From contig CAAFPW010000091.1 in NCBI GenBank assembly GCA_900764925.1, forward strand, positions 62,001 to 126,000: DNA of 64,000 bases, written 5' to 3'. The position numbers and the translations under genes were made by a program. This document shows, one piece after another, positions 44,093 to 51,898 of the stretch (its first letter is position 1; every line of letters begins with the position of its first letter). The notes below the pieces were generated by a model. It did no database searches. It was given only the letters and a program-made list of their open reading frames with translations, and was not told the DNA's origin. Origin of the DNA: Fusobacteriaceae bacterium (GTDB lineage: Bacteria; Fusobacteriota; Fusobacteriia; Fusobacteriales; Fusobacteriaceae).

Positions 44093-45388
44093 TTATTTTT
44101 TTATTCTTATAAAAATTACTGTAAATATAAAAAGCAGTATTTGATACCAAAGTAGAGATATTAATTCAAATGGAGATACTTTTTCAGAAGCAAAATTTAA
44201 AAGAATCAACATTTGAGCTCCATAAGGAATCATACCTTGAAATATACATGAAAAAATATCTAAAATTGCAGCACTCTCACGAGGATCAACATCATATTTT
44301 TTAGAGATATCTTTAGCAATAGGACCACTTATTATTATTGCAACAGTATTATTAGCAACAGCCATATCAATTACAGAAACTAAGAGTCCAATTCCTAATT
44401 TAGCAGTCTTTTTACCAATTATTAATTTTTGAATATGTCCTATTAACCATTGAATTCCACCAGCTTTAGCTGTCATAGTTGCTAATCCACCAGATAAAAG
44501 AGAGAGTAGAAAAATCTCATTCATACCAGTAAAACCATTATATATCTCTCTAGCTAGTGTTAAAGGGGTAAAACTTCCATATGTGATACCGATTAAACCA
44601 GCTATTAAAATTCCACAAGTAAGAACTATAAATACATTTAAACCACTTACAGCTAAGATCAAAACTGTAATATATGGAATTACTTTTAAAAGACTATAAT
44701 TTAAAACTTCAATAGGAACTGTATGTTCTGGAACTCCAAAAATTACTAAGAGGATAGTAGTTATAATTGCAGCTGGAATAGCCATATAAAGGTTAACTCT
44801 AAACTTATCCTTCATCTCTACCCCTTGAGTACGAGTTGCAGCTATAGTAGTATCAGAGATGATAGAAAGATTATCTCCAAACATAGCTCCTCCCATTACA
44901 GCAGCCAATATAAGTGGAAGAGAAACCCCACTTTTTTCAGCAAGTCCAACAGCAATGGGAGCGATAGAAACAATTGATCCAACTGAAGTTCCAGTTGCTG
45001 TAGATATAAAAGCAGCCACAATAAATAGGCTAGGAGCTAAAAAGTTTACTGGAATATATGAAAGAGCTAAATTTACAGTGGAATCAACTCCACCCATAGA
45101 CTTTGCAACTCCAGCAAAAGCACCAGCTAAAAGATAGATTATGCACATAGTTATAATATCTTGATGACCACAACCTTCTAAAAATGTATTAAACTTATCT
45201 TTTATATTTCCTTTAAATAAAAGAAAAGCAAAAATTATTCCAATTAGAACAGCTACAGGAGAAGGAAGTTGATAGAAAGCCATCGATACTCCTTGTGATT
45301 GTAGAATAATTCCTGTCCCCAAATAGAATAAAACAAATATTAGTAAGGGAATCAGTCCAACAAAACTCCCTTGATTATCCTTTGCCAT
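44093..45388 (-). CDS. NhaC-family Na+/H+ antiporter
   Basis: A 431-residue membrane protein of the NhaC superfamily with ISTATGTSVGSIVSIAPIA and GGAMFGDNLSIISDTTIAATRTQG signatures. It is distinct in sequence from the NhaC-like protein at 8157-9602. It starts 21 bases after the stop of the Rep_3-like gene on the same strand, so the two are probably co-transcribed. The ATG has GGAGG upstream. It may balance Na+ or pH for the divergent PTS/glycosylasparaginase operon, which releases ammonia and aspartate; that link is speculation. Confidence 0.85.
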   Translation of the reverse strand: MAKDNQGSFVGLIPLLIFVLFYLGTGIILQSQGVSMAFYQLPSPVAVLIGIIFAFLLFKGNIKDKFNTFLEGCGHQDIITMCIIYLLAGAFAGVAKSMGGVDSTVNLALSYIPVNFLAPSLFIVAAFISTATGTSVGSIVSIAPIAVGLAEKSGVSLPLILAAVMGGAMFGDNLSIISDTTIAATRTQGVEMKDKFRVNLYMAIPAAIITTILLVIFGVPEHTVPIEVLNYSLLKVIPYITVLILAVSGLNVFIVLTCGILIAGLIGITYGSFTPLTLAREIYNGFTGMNEIFLLSLLSGGLATMTAKAGGIQWLIGHIQKLIIGKKTAKLGIGLLVSVIDMAVANNTVAIIISGPIAKDISKKYDVDPRESAAILDIFSCIFQGMIPYGAQMLILLNFASEKVSPFELISLLWYQILLFIFTVIFIRIKK

Positions 45389-45409
45389 AAAAAACCTCCA
45401 TTAGATAAC

Positions 45410-46528
45410 TTATTTATTTATAAAGAAATTGATCTCAGACATTCCATTTTTATTGTATTTTATTTTAACTGAAAAGTTTTTATCTTTTAATACAAGAGTA
45501 TCTTTATCCTTTAGGGAATAAAGTTTAACTAAAAACATATATGTAGAAAACTGAGATAAATTTTGTTTGTGAATATAGTTTAAAATTTCAGAGTGTAACT
45601 CAAATAAACTTTTAAATACTTTTTTAATAGTATAATCTGGCTTTTCTTCAATATTTTTATTAGCTAATACTATTTTTAAATGTTCTTCAATATTTTCATT
45701 AAAATTATTTAGAGTATATTCAACCTTTTCTTTTATATACTCCTCGCCATATTCTGCTAAATTTTTCATTAAGAGGGAGTAGATTTCGGAAAAGTTTTTA
45801 ATTTTCTTACCTAATTTAATCATCAAACTATCAATTACTAAGGAAGTGTCATCAACTTTTTCAAAACTAGATGAATCTTTTCTGATTAGATTAATTCCAA
45901 GAATTTTTGCACTCTTATGTTCACCATTTTTTATTTTTTGATACTCTAACTCTATTTCACCATTTTTTTTGATATCTTCAAGTATTGGAATCAAAAGATT
46001 TTTTTCAATATCATAAAATCTTTTGTAAGATTCTCCTATCTCTAAAATTTCTCTCAAGGTCTCCATAGGGATGTAGATGCTATTTTCTTTATTGTTGTAG
46101 ATATATTGATACAATCTATAGGAAAACTTCTCCTCTAGAAATAATATGTTTCTAAGTCCTAACTTATCAAAAAATGATCCCTTTTTAAAAGAACTTGTAA
46201 TCTCATCTGAAAAAACAAGATATATTAGAGCATTATTTATATAATAAGATTGAAGAATACTGATACAAGTAAAATAATTATTCTCTTTAGATGAGATAAT
46301 TATATTTTTGTTCATAAGATTATTTAAGAATTTTATAACCTCTTCTTTCTCTTCCAATGAATAGATTTGATAAAATTTTAATAGAGAGATATGGTTATAT
46401 TTTTGAAGTTTAACATGTCGAAATAACTCTTTATCTTTTTTCGTCAAGTGTTTTGTAAAATCAATCTTAATATCTTTTCCAATCAATTCAAAATTAAGCA
46501 ACGAAAATTTATCATTAATTTCACTCAT
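45410..46528 (-). CDS. Chromosomal Rep_3 (RepB)-like winged-helix protein
   Basis: A 372-residue protein whose residues ~120-217 resemble a winged-helix unit of Rep_3 plasmid initiators (LRNILFLEEKFSYRLYQYIY, then LREILEIGESYKRFYDIEKN, then ELEYQKIKNGEHKSAKILGI). There is no plasmid partition, toxin or mobilisation gene nearby. It heads a minus-strand unit with an NhaC antiporter and diverges from a PTS operon. The intervening DNA carries several ACGAAA/TTTCGT elements. A paralogue at 56752-57891 has the same motif at the same residue numbers. I infer a chromosomal transcription regulator derived from, or related to, a replication initiator. The remaining N- and C-terminal regions are unrecognised. 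Confidence 0.7.
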   Translation of the reverse strand: MSEINDKFSLLNFELIGKDIKIDFTKHLTKKDKELFRHVKLQKYNHISLLKFYQIYSLEEKEEVIKFLNNLMNKNIIISSKENNYFTCISILQSYYINNALIYLVFSDEITSSFKKGSFFDKLGLRNILFLEEKFSYRLYQYIYNNKENSIYIPMETLREILEIGESYKRFYDIEKNLLIPILEDIKKNGEIELEYQKIKNGEHKSAKILGINLIRKDSSSFEKVDDTSLVIDSLMIKLGKKIKNFSEIYSLLMKNLAEYGEEYIKEKVEYTLNNFNENIEEHLKIVLANKNIEEKPDYTIKKVFKSLFELHSEILNYIHKQNLSQFSTYMFLVKLYSLKDKDTLVLKDKNFSVKIKYNKNGMSEINFFINK

Positions 46529-46581
46529 GGAGCCTCCTAAAAAAATTTAAAATAATTTGAATATTTTTTTAAGAAATTATA

Positions 46582-46609
46582 AACGAAAAAGAGGTATTAT
46601 AATTTCGTT
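46582..46609. repeat. Inverted repeat AACGAAA/TTTCGTT upstream of the Rep_3-like gene
   Basis: AACGAAA (46582-46588) and TTTCGTT (46603-46609) are inverted copies with centres 21 bp apart, two helical turns. They sit in the leader or promoter of the Rep_3-like gene and suggest an autoregulatory operator. Confidence 0.5.
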
Positions 46610-46676
46610 ATACTGTTTTAGTTTACCATTATTTCTAATAAAATGCAAGAAAATTAATTAAATATAAGATATGTTT

Positions 46677-46700
46677 AACGAAAAAAGTTCGAAAAACGAC
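46677..46700. repeat. Clustered CGAAA repeats next to the PTS promoter
   Basis: AACGAAAA (from 46677), TTCGAAAAA (from 46688) and AACGAC (46695-46700) lie head to tail, with the first two CG steps 11 bp apart. They end 5 bases before the -35 of the PTS operon. They share a core with the repeat at 46582-46609 and look like iteron-style binding sites. Confidence 0.45.
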
Positions 46701-46704
46701 TGAT

Positions 46705-46733
46705 TTGACTTTTTATAAAATGTAATATATGAT
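46705..46733 (+). promoter_or_regulatory. Promoter of the PTS/glycosylasparaginase operon
   Basis: TTGACT (46705-46710), 17 bases, TATGAT (46728-46733), about 40 bases before the first ATG and directly downstream of the CGAAA repeats. Confidence 0.65.
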
Positions 46734-46773
46734 AAATCTGTAAGATGAAAATCAAAATTATATGGAGGTAAAA

Positions 46774-47088
46774 ATGAGTCTAACAATTGAAGAGATAGCT
46801 ATGACGATAGTTGGAAATGCTGGAGAAGCAAGAAGCTTAGCATTTGAAGCGTTAAAAGAAGCTAAAGAGGGAAATTATGAGAAAGCTAAAGAGTATTTAG
46901 AGCAATCTAAAGAGAGAAGTTTAGCTGCTCATGAGATGCAAACAGAATTGATCTGTAATGAAGCTGATGGAAATGGAATAGAGATGAATTTACTTATGGT
47001 ACATGCACAAGATCATTTAATGACTTCAATATTAGCAAGAGAATTAATAGAAGAGATGATAGTTCTATACCAAAGATTAGAAAAATAA
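46774..47088 (+). CDS. PTS lactose/cellobiose-family IIA component
   Basis: A 104-residue trimeric phosphocarrier (Lac family) that receives phosphate from HPr and passes it to IIB. The family segment MVHAQDHLM holds the probable phospho-His (His77). I place the start at 46774 because GGAGG (46764-46768) overlaps the earlier in-frame ATG at 46762. It is the first gene of a six-gene operon: IIA, glycosylasparaginase, IIC, IIB, dipeptidase, CutC. The 20-base gap to the next gene contains TAGGAGG. Confidence 0.93.
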   Translation: MSLTIEEIAMTIVGNAGEARSLAFEALKEAKEGNYEKAKEYLEQSKERSLAAHEMQTELICNEADGNGIEMNLLMVHAQDHLMTSILARELIEEMIVLYQRLEK

Positions 47089-47108
47089 TTGTTAGGAGGA
47101 AGTAATTA

Positions 47109-48071
47109 ATGAAAAGAGAATGGGGTATGATAGCAACTTGGAGAATGGCTGGAGATGCTATTGCACTAGGAGCAGACATATTAAGAGAAAATGGAAAGTG
47201 TCAAGACGCTGTGGAAAAAGCAATTATGCAAGTAGAGGATTATCCATTTTATAAATCAGTAGGTTATGGTGGACTTCCTAATGAAGATTGCGAAGTTGAA
47301 TTAGATGCAGCTTTTATGGATGGAAAAACTCTTTCTATAGGAGCAATTGCTGGAATAAGAGATTATAAAAATCCTGTTTCTATCGCTAGAAAATTAAGTG
47401 AAGATAGATTTAATATATTCTTAGTTGGAGCAGGAGCAGAGGCTTATGCTCATAAAAATGGTTTTGTTAGACAAAATATGCTAACAGAGAGAGCTAAAAA
47501 AACTTGGGAAAAAAGAAAACAGGAGATATATGAAAAAAATCTATCTCCATATGATGGACATGATACAGTGTGTATGATAGCCCTTGATAAAGAGAGTGAT
47601 ATGGCAGCAGCTACTTCTACAAGTGGACTATTTATGAAAAAGAGAGGTAGAGTGGGAGACTCCCCTGTATCAGGTTCAGGATTCTATGTAAATAATGATA
47701 TTGGTGGAGCAGCAGCTACTGGATTAGGAGAAGATATTATGAAAGGATGTCTATCTTATGAAGTAGTTCAAAGAATGAAAAGAGGAGAACATCCACAAGA
47801 AGCAGCTCAAGGAGCAGTAATGGATTTTACTGAAGAGTTGAAAAAAAGAAGAGGACATGCTGGAGCTATCTCTGTAATAGCCTTAAATAATAAAGGAGAA
47901 TGGGGAATAGGAACAAATGTTGAGTTTACATTTGCAGCAGCTACTTCTGATGAGGAACCTCAAGTATATATTGCTAATCCTATTGAAGGTACAAGAGATG
48001 TAAAAATAGAAGCAGTTTCTAAAGAATATATGGAAGAGTATAAAAAAAGTATTCAAAAACCAATAGAATAA
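47109..48071 (+). CDS. Cytoplasmic glycosylasparaginase (Ntn-hydrolase, asparaginase 2 family)
   Basis: A 320-residue autoprocessing amidohydrolase. The predicted self-cleavage site precedes Thr153 (GHD-TVCMIALD), which becomes the nucleophile. GRVGDSPVSG (Arg181, Asp184) and GGAAATGLGEDIM are the substrate-binding segments of aspartylglucosaminidases. Trp11 in IATWRMAG corresponds to the sugar-side Trp of that subfamily and favours glycosylasparaginase over isoaspartyl peptidase. There is no signal peptide, unlike the periplasmic flavobacterial enzyme. It sits where Lac-type PTS operons usually have a phospho-glycosidase, so it probably cleaves an imported, phosphorylated glyco-asparagine to Asp and a glycosylamine phosphate. 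Substrate is inferred. Confidence 0.87.
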   Translation: MKREWGMIATWRMAGDAIALGADILRENGKCQDAVEKAIMQVEDYPFYKSVGYGGLPNEDCEVELDAAFMDGKTLSIGAIAGIRDYKNPVSIARKLSEDRFNIFLVGAGAEAYAHKNGFVRQNMLTERAKKTWEKRKQEIYEKNLSPYDGHDTVCMIALDKESDMAAATSTSGLFMKKRGRVGDSPVSGSGFYVNNDIGGAAATGLGEDIMKGCLSYEVVQRMKRGEHPQEAAQGAVMDFTEELKKRRGHAGAISVIALNNKGEWGIGTNVEFTFAAATSDEEPQVYIANPIEGTRDVKIEAVSKEYMEEYKKSIQKPIE

Positions 48072-48093
48072 TTATATAATATAGGGAGGAAAA

Positions 48094-49383
48094 ATGAATA
48101 GATTAATCAGCATATTAGAAGAAAAATTAGTACCAGTTGCTGCGTGGATTGAACAAAACAGATATATTAATGGAATTAGAAGAGCATTTATAATGTTAAT
48201 GCCATTACTAATGATAGGATCATTATTTTTAATGATTCAAGCTTTCCCATTACCTGCTTACCAAAGAGGAATGGCTAGCTTATTAGGAGAGAATTGGAAA
48301 GAAATATTTGATATACCAGTAAATGCTACATTCTCAATGTTAGCTGTATATATATCTTTCTTAGTAGCTCAACAATTAGCAAAACAATTTGATTTAGATA
48401 GTATTGCAGTAGGGCTTTTATCAATGGCATCATTTTTAATTCTTACTCCATTAGGAAAAACAGCAGAATTTGGAAATGTTATAACTTTTGATTGGCTAGG
48501 AAGCAAAGGTATGTTTATAGCTATGTTAATTGGTGTTGTTACAGTTATAATCTTTAGATTCTTTGTTCAAAGAAATATCTTAGTAAAAATACCAGAAGGT
48601 GTACCACCTGAAGTAATTAGATCTTTTGAAGCTCTTATTCCAGGAGCAGTTATCTTAACATTAGCACTACTTTTAAGAGTAGGAATGGAGCATACATCAT
48701 TTGGAACTATCCATGACTTTGTATATAAAGTATTAGCTGTACCATTAAAATCACTAGGAACTTCATACATAGGATCTATGTTTACAGTATTAGCAATATC
48801 AGTACTATGGTCAGTAGGTATCAATAGTGGATCTATGGTAAACGGAATTGTAAGACCTTTCTGGTTAGAAAATCAAGTAGAAAATATAGCAGCTATGCAA
48901 GCTGGACAACCATTACCACACGTTATAACAGAGCAATTCTTTGATATGATATGGATGGGAGGAGCAGGAGCTACACTTTCACTACTATTAGCTATAATTA
49001 TATTTGCAAAAAGTAAACACATAAGAGCAGTAGGAGAGATAGGAGCTGTTCCAGGATTATTTAACATAAATGAACCTGTATTATTTGGATTACCAGTAAT
49101 ATTAAACCCAATTATGTTAATACCTTTTAATATCATTCCATTAGTAATGGTAACTACTCAATATATAGCTATGTCAATAGGAATAGTTTCAAGACCAATA
49201 GGAATAGCATTCCCATGGCCAACACCAGCAGTAATAAGTGGATTTTTAACAGTTGGAGATATCTCTGGATCTCTTATGCAAGTGGTTAATCTAATAATAG
49301 GTGCAATGATATATCTACCATTCTTAAGAATCTTAGATAAGGCAGCTAAAAAAGAGGAAGAGGAAGCAAGTTCTGAAGAATAA
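48094..49383 (+). CDS. PTS lactose/cellobiose-family IIC permease
   Basis: A 429-residue membrane channel of the Lac/CelB family. The N-terminus LVPVAAWIEQNRYINGIRRA is typical, as are GINSGSMVNGIVRPFWLEN and NINEPVLFGLPVILNPI, the latter including the conserved substrate-site Glu. It works with the separate IIA and IIB proteins of this operon to import and phosphorylate a beta-linked sugar or glycoconjugate. Length is normal. It lies 22 bases after the glycosylasparaginase gene and 21 bases before IIB. Confidence 0.94.
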   Translation: MNRLISILEEKLVPVAAWIEQNRYINGIRRAFIMLMPLLMIGSLFLMIQAFPLPAYQRGMASLLGENWKEIFDIPVNATFSMLAVYISFLVAQQLAKQFDLDSIAVGLLSMASFLILTPLGKTAEFGNVITFDWLGSKGMFIAMLIGVVTVIIFRFFVQRNILVKIPEGVPPEVIRSFEALIPGAVILTLALLLRVGMEHTSFGTIHDFVYKVLAVPLKSLGTSYIGSMFTVLAISVLWSVGINSGSMVNGIVRPFWLENQVENIAAMQAGQPLPHVITEQFFDMIWMGGAGATLSLLLAIIIFAKSKHIRAVGEIGAVPGLFNINEPVLFGLPVILNPIMLIPFNIIPLVMVTTQYIAMSIGIVSRPIGIAFPWPTPAVISGFLTVGDISGSLMQVVNLIIGAMIYLPFLRILDKAAKKEEEEASSEE

Positions 49384-49404
49384 TTTTAAGGAGAGTGTTT
49401 ATTT

Positions 49405-49710
49405 ATGAAAAAAATATTATTACTTTGTGCAGCAGGAAGGTCTACAAGCTTAATGGTTAAAAAAATGACAGAAGCAGCAGCTAAAAAGGGAATAGAAGCT
49501 GAAATAAAAGCTGTTGGACTTGAAAAATTTGAAGAGAATTTAAATAACTATGATGTTTTCCTATTAGGACCTCAAGTAAAATATAAAAAAGCTGAATTAG
49601 AAAAGATAGCAGCAACAGTTGGAAAAAAAGTAGAAGTAATCAACACAGTTGATTATGGTATGATGAAAGGGGATAAAGTTTTAGACTTTGCTCTTGGATT
49701 AATAGGATAA
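49405..49710 (+). CDS. PTS lactose/cellobiose-family IIB component
   Basis: A 101-residue cytosolic phosphocarrier with the active cysteine at Cys8 in KKILLLCAAGRSTS and the following P-loop-like segment. It completes the IIA/IIB/IIC set encoded as three separate proteins, as in chitobiose systems. A hairpin follows in the gap before pepV. Confidence 0.94.
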   Translation: MKKILLLCAAGRSTSLMVKKMTEAAAKKGIEAEIKAVGLEKFEENLNNYDVFLLGPQVKYKKAELEKIAATVGKKVEVINTVDYGMMKGDKVLDFALGLIG

Positions 49711-49721
49711 TAAAAATTTAT

Positions 49722-49751
49722 GGGAGCAGCTATTAAGTTGCTCCCTATTTT
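49722..49751 (+). terminator. Weak terminator between IIB and the dipeptidase gene
   Basis: Stem GGGAGCAGC (49722-49730) with GTTGCTCCC (49737-49745), one G-U pair, 6-base loop, then TATTTTG. The T run is short, so partial read-through into the dipeptidase and CutC genes is likely. Confidence 0.55.
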
Positions 49752-49763
49752 GTAGAGGTAGAT

Positions 49764-51158
49764 ATGAAGATAAAAGAGTATATTGATAGTAATTTTAATA
49801 AAGTAGTAGCTGATATAATAGAGATATTAAAAATAAAAACAGTTAAAGAGGATGCTACTTGTGATGCTCCTTTTGGAAAAAATCTTAAATATGGTTTAGA
49901 AAAAACATTGGAATTAGCAAAAAGATTGGGATTCAAAACTAAAAATTTGGATAACTATGTAGGATATGCAGAGATAGGAGAGGGAGAAGAGTATATCGCC
50001 ATATTGGGACATATAGATGTAGTCCCAGAGGGAGATATATCTAAATGGAGTGTTGATCCTTATGGAGGAGAGATAATTGATAATTGTCTTGTAGCAAGAG
50101 GAGCAATAGATAATAAGGGACCAATTATCTCATCTCTTTATTCAATAAAAGCAATTTTAGAAGAAAATCCTAATTTTAATAAAAGAGTAAGAGTTATATT
50201 TGGAACAAACGAAGAGAGTGGAGATGAGGATATAAAATACTATTTAGCTCATGAAAAAGCTCCTAAATATGCTTTTACTCCAGATGGAAGATTTCCAGTA
50301 ATATTTTCTGAAAAGGGAATCTATACTTTTTCTTTTAGAGAGAGTATTGATTGGGATAAAACAGAGGTTTTAGAGATAGAAGCTGGAACAAGATCAAATG
50401 TAGTTCCAGAGAGTGGAAGAGTTGCATTAAAAAAATCAGCATCTTCTAAATTGAAAGATACTTTGGAAAGAGTAAGCAAGATATCAAAATGTAACTTTGA
50501 AGTGGAAGAAAATGATGAAAAAATAGAGGTTACTGTAAATGGAAAGGCAGCACATGCTAGTTCTCCAGAAAGAGGGATCAACTCTATTTTAGGAATGTAT
50601 CTATTTTTAAATGAACTATTAGATGAACAGGATTCACTTAAAAATTTTGTAAAATTTATGGCACTATATGTTGGAGAGACAACAGATGGAAAACTTCTAG
50701 GAATTGATAGTCAAAATGAGGAAACAGGAGATTTAACAATCAGTGCAGGAATTACCAAGAAAATAGAGGATTATATTTCTGTTAAATTCAATATTAGATA
50801 TCCAGTTTCAACTACAGAAAAAAATCTAGATGAGAGATTAGCTAAGAGAGCAGAAGAGAATGGTGTAATTTTCTTTAAAGAAAACCACAATCCACCTCTA
50901 TACTTTCCAAAGGACTCTATCTTAGTAAAAAGTTTACAAGATACATATAGAGAGATAACTGGAAGAGATGAGGAACCAGCTGCATTAGGTGGAGGAACTT
51001 ATGCTAAACTTATGCCTAATACTGTTGCCTTTGGACCTAATTACAGAGAGTTTAAGGGAAATCCACATAGTTTTGATGAGTGTATGGATTTGGATATGTT
51101 AAAAATTGGAATAGAAATTTATGCTAAAGCTATACTTAAATTAAGTGAGTATATTTAA
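49764..51158 (+). CDS. M20-family dipeptidase (PepV-like)
   Basis: A 464-residue zinc dipeptidase of the Xaa-His/PepV type, larger than single-domain M20 enzymes because of a lid insertion. The metal site residues are in LGHIDVVPEGD, GAIDNKGPIISS, GTNEESGDEDIKYY and TPDGRFPV, with a late His in GNPHSFDECMD. Being cytosolic, it would free amino acids from dipeptides. Its place after the PTS genes suggests that the imported substrate carries a short peptide, or that it serves general peptide catabolism. Start at 49764 behind AGAGGTA. Its 3' end approaches cutC closely. Confidence 0.9.
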   Translation: MKIKEYIDSNFNKVVADIIEILKIKTVKEDATCDAPFGKNLKYGLEKTLELAKRLGFKTKNLDNYVGYAEIGEGEEYIAILGHIDVVPEGDISKWSVDPYGGEIIDNCLVARGAIDNKGPIISSLYSIKAILEENPNFNKRVRVIFGTNEESGDEDIKYYLAHEKAPKYAFTPDGRFPVIFSEKGIYTFSFRESIDWDKTEVLEIEAGTRSNVVPESGRVALKKSASSKLKDTLERVSKISKCNFEVEENDEKIEVTVNGKAAHASSPERGINSILGMYLFLNELLDEQDSLKNFVKFMALYVGETTDGKLLGIDSQNEETGDLTISAGITKKIEDYISVKFNIRYPVSTTEKNLDERLAKRAEENGVIFFKENHNPPLYFPKDSILVKSLQDTYREITGRDEEPAALGGGTYAKLMPNTVAFGPNYREFKGNPHSFDECMDLDMLKIGIEIYAKAILKLSEYI

Positions 51159-51168
51159 GGAGGATTTA

Positions 51169-51777
51169 ATGATAAGAGAGAAGTGTATAGGGAGCTTTCT
51201 AGAGGCGATTGAAGCTGAAAAGTTAGGAGCAGAGAGAGTAGAGCTTTGTGATAATTTAGCTGAGGGAGGAACTACTCCATCTTATGGAACTATAAAGATG
51301 GTATTGGAAAAATTAAGTATTCCAGCCTTTGTAATTATTAGACCTAGAGGGGGAGATTTCTATTATACTCCTGAAGAGATCGAAATAATGAAAGAGGATA
51401 TTAAACTTTGTAAAGAGTTAGGGGTAAAGGGAGTAGTAATTGGAGCTCTAAATAGAGATAATACAATCAATTATGAAGCTATAAAAGAGATGGTAGAGCT
51501 TGCAAAACCTATGTCTATAACATTTCACAAAGCAATAGATGAATTAGAAAATCCAGTAGCTGAAGTAAAAAAATTAGCTAGCTTAGGAGTTAATAGAATA
51601 CTTACTTCTGGAACAAAGGAAACTGCTTTAGAGGGGCAAGATATTTTAAGAGAGATGGTAGCAGAAGCTGGAGATGATATTATAATCATAGTTGCTGGTA
51701 GAGTTACTAAAGAGAATTTGGAAGAGGTATCTAAAGCTGTTCCAACAAAAGAGTATCATGGTAAAAAAATAGTTTAG
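51169..51777 (+). CDS. cutC: CutC-family TIM-barrel protein
   Basis: About 202 residues of the CutC (PF03932) family. REKCIGSFLEAIEAEKLGAERVELC, GGTTPSYGTI and the RPRGGDFYYT segment are diagnostic. The family was first linked to copper tolerance, but the biochemical role is unsettled, and its TIM barrel with conserved polar residues suggests an enzyme. Its position in a glycoconjugate PTS operon fits a role in sugar handling better than copper. The ATG at 51169 follows AAGGAGG; an earlier in-frame ATG at 51145 lies within pepV and lacks a ribosome site. It is unrelated to choline TMA-lyase, which shares the gene name. Confidence 0.88.
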   Translation: MIREKCIGSFLEAIEAEKLGAERVELCDNLAEGGTTPSYGTIKMVLEKLSIPAFVIIRPRGGDFYYTPEEIEIMKEDIKLCKELGVKGVVIGALNRDNTINYEAIKEMVELAKPMSITFHKAIDELENPVAEVKKLASLGVNRILTSGTKETALEGQDILREMVAEAGDDIIIIVAGRVTKENLEEVSKAVPTKEYHGKKIV

Positions 51778-51786
51778 AACAAAGTT

Positions 51787-51828
51787 GAGGAGAGTTATAT
51801 AAAAATATAATAGCTCCTCTCTTTTTTA
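51787..51828 (+). terminator. Terminator of the PTS/glycosylasparaginase operon
   Basis: Outer stem GAGGAG (51787-51792) with CTCCTC (51814-51819), inner TTATAT/ATATAA pairing, then CTTTTTTATT. Confidence 0.8.
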
Positions 51829-51898
51829 TTGCTATTGCTAAAATGTTTAGAATGAGGTATCCTATAATTGATGAAATATTTAGTAAAGGGTGGTATAT

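Noticed and set aside
45410..46528. Integrated plasmid with replication origin
   Set aside because: No partition, toxin-antitoxin, mobilisation or integrase genes nearby, composition like the surroundings, and a paralogue with similar context elsewhere in the window.
51169..51777. CutC as choline trimethylamine-lyase
   Set aside because: The protein is ~200 residues with CutC copper-family motifs; the glycyl-radical choline lyase of the same name is about four times larger.
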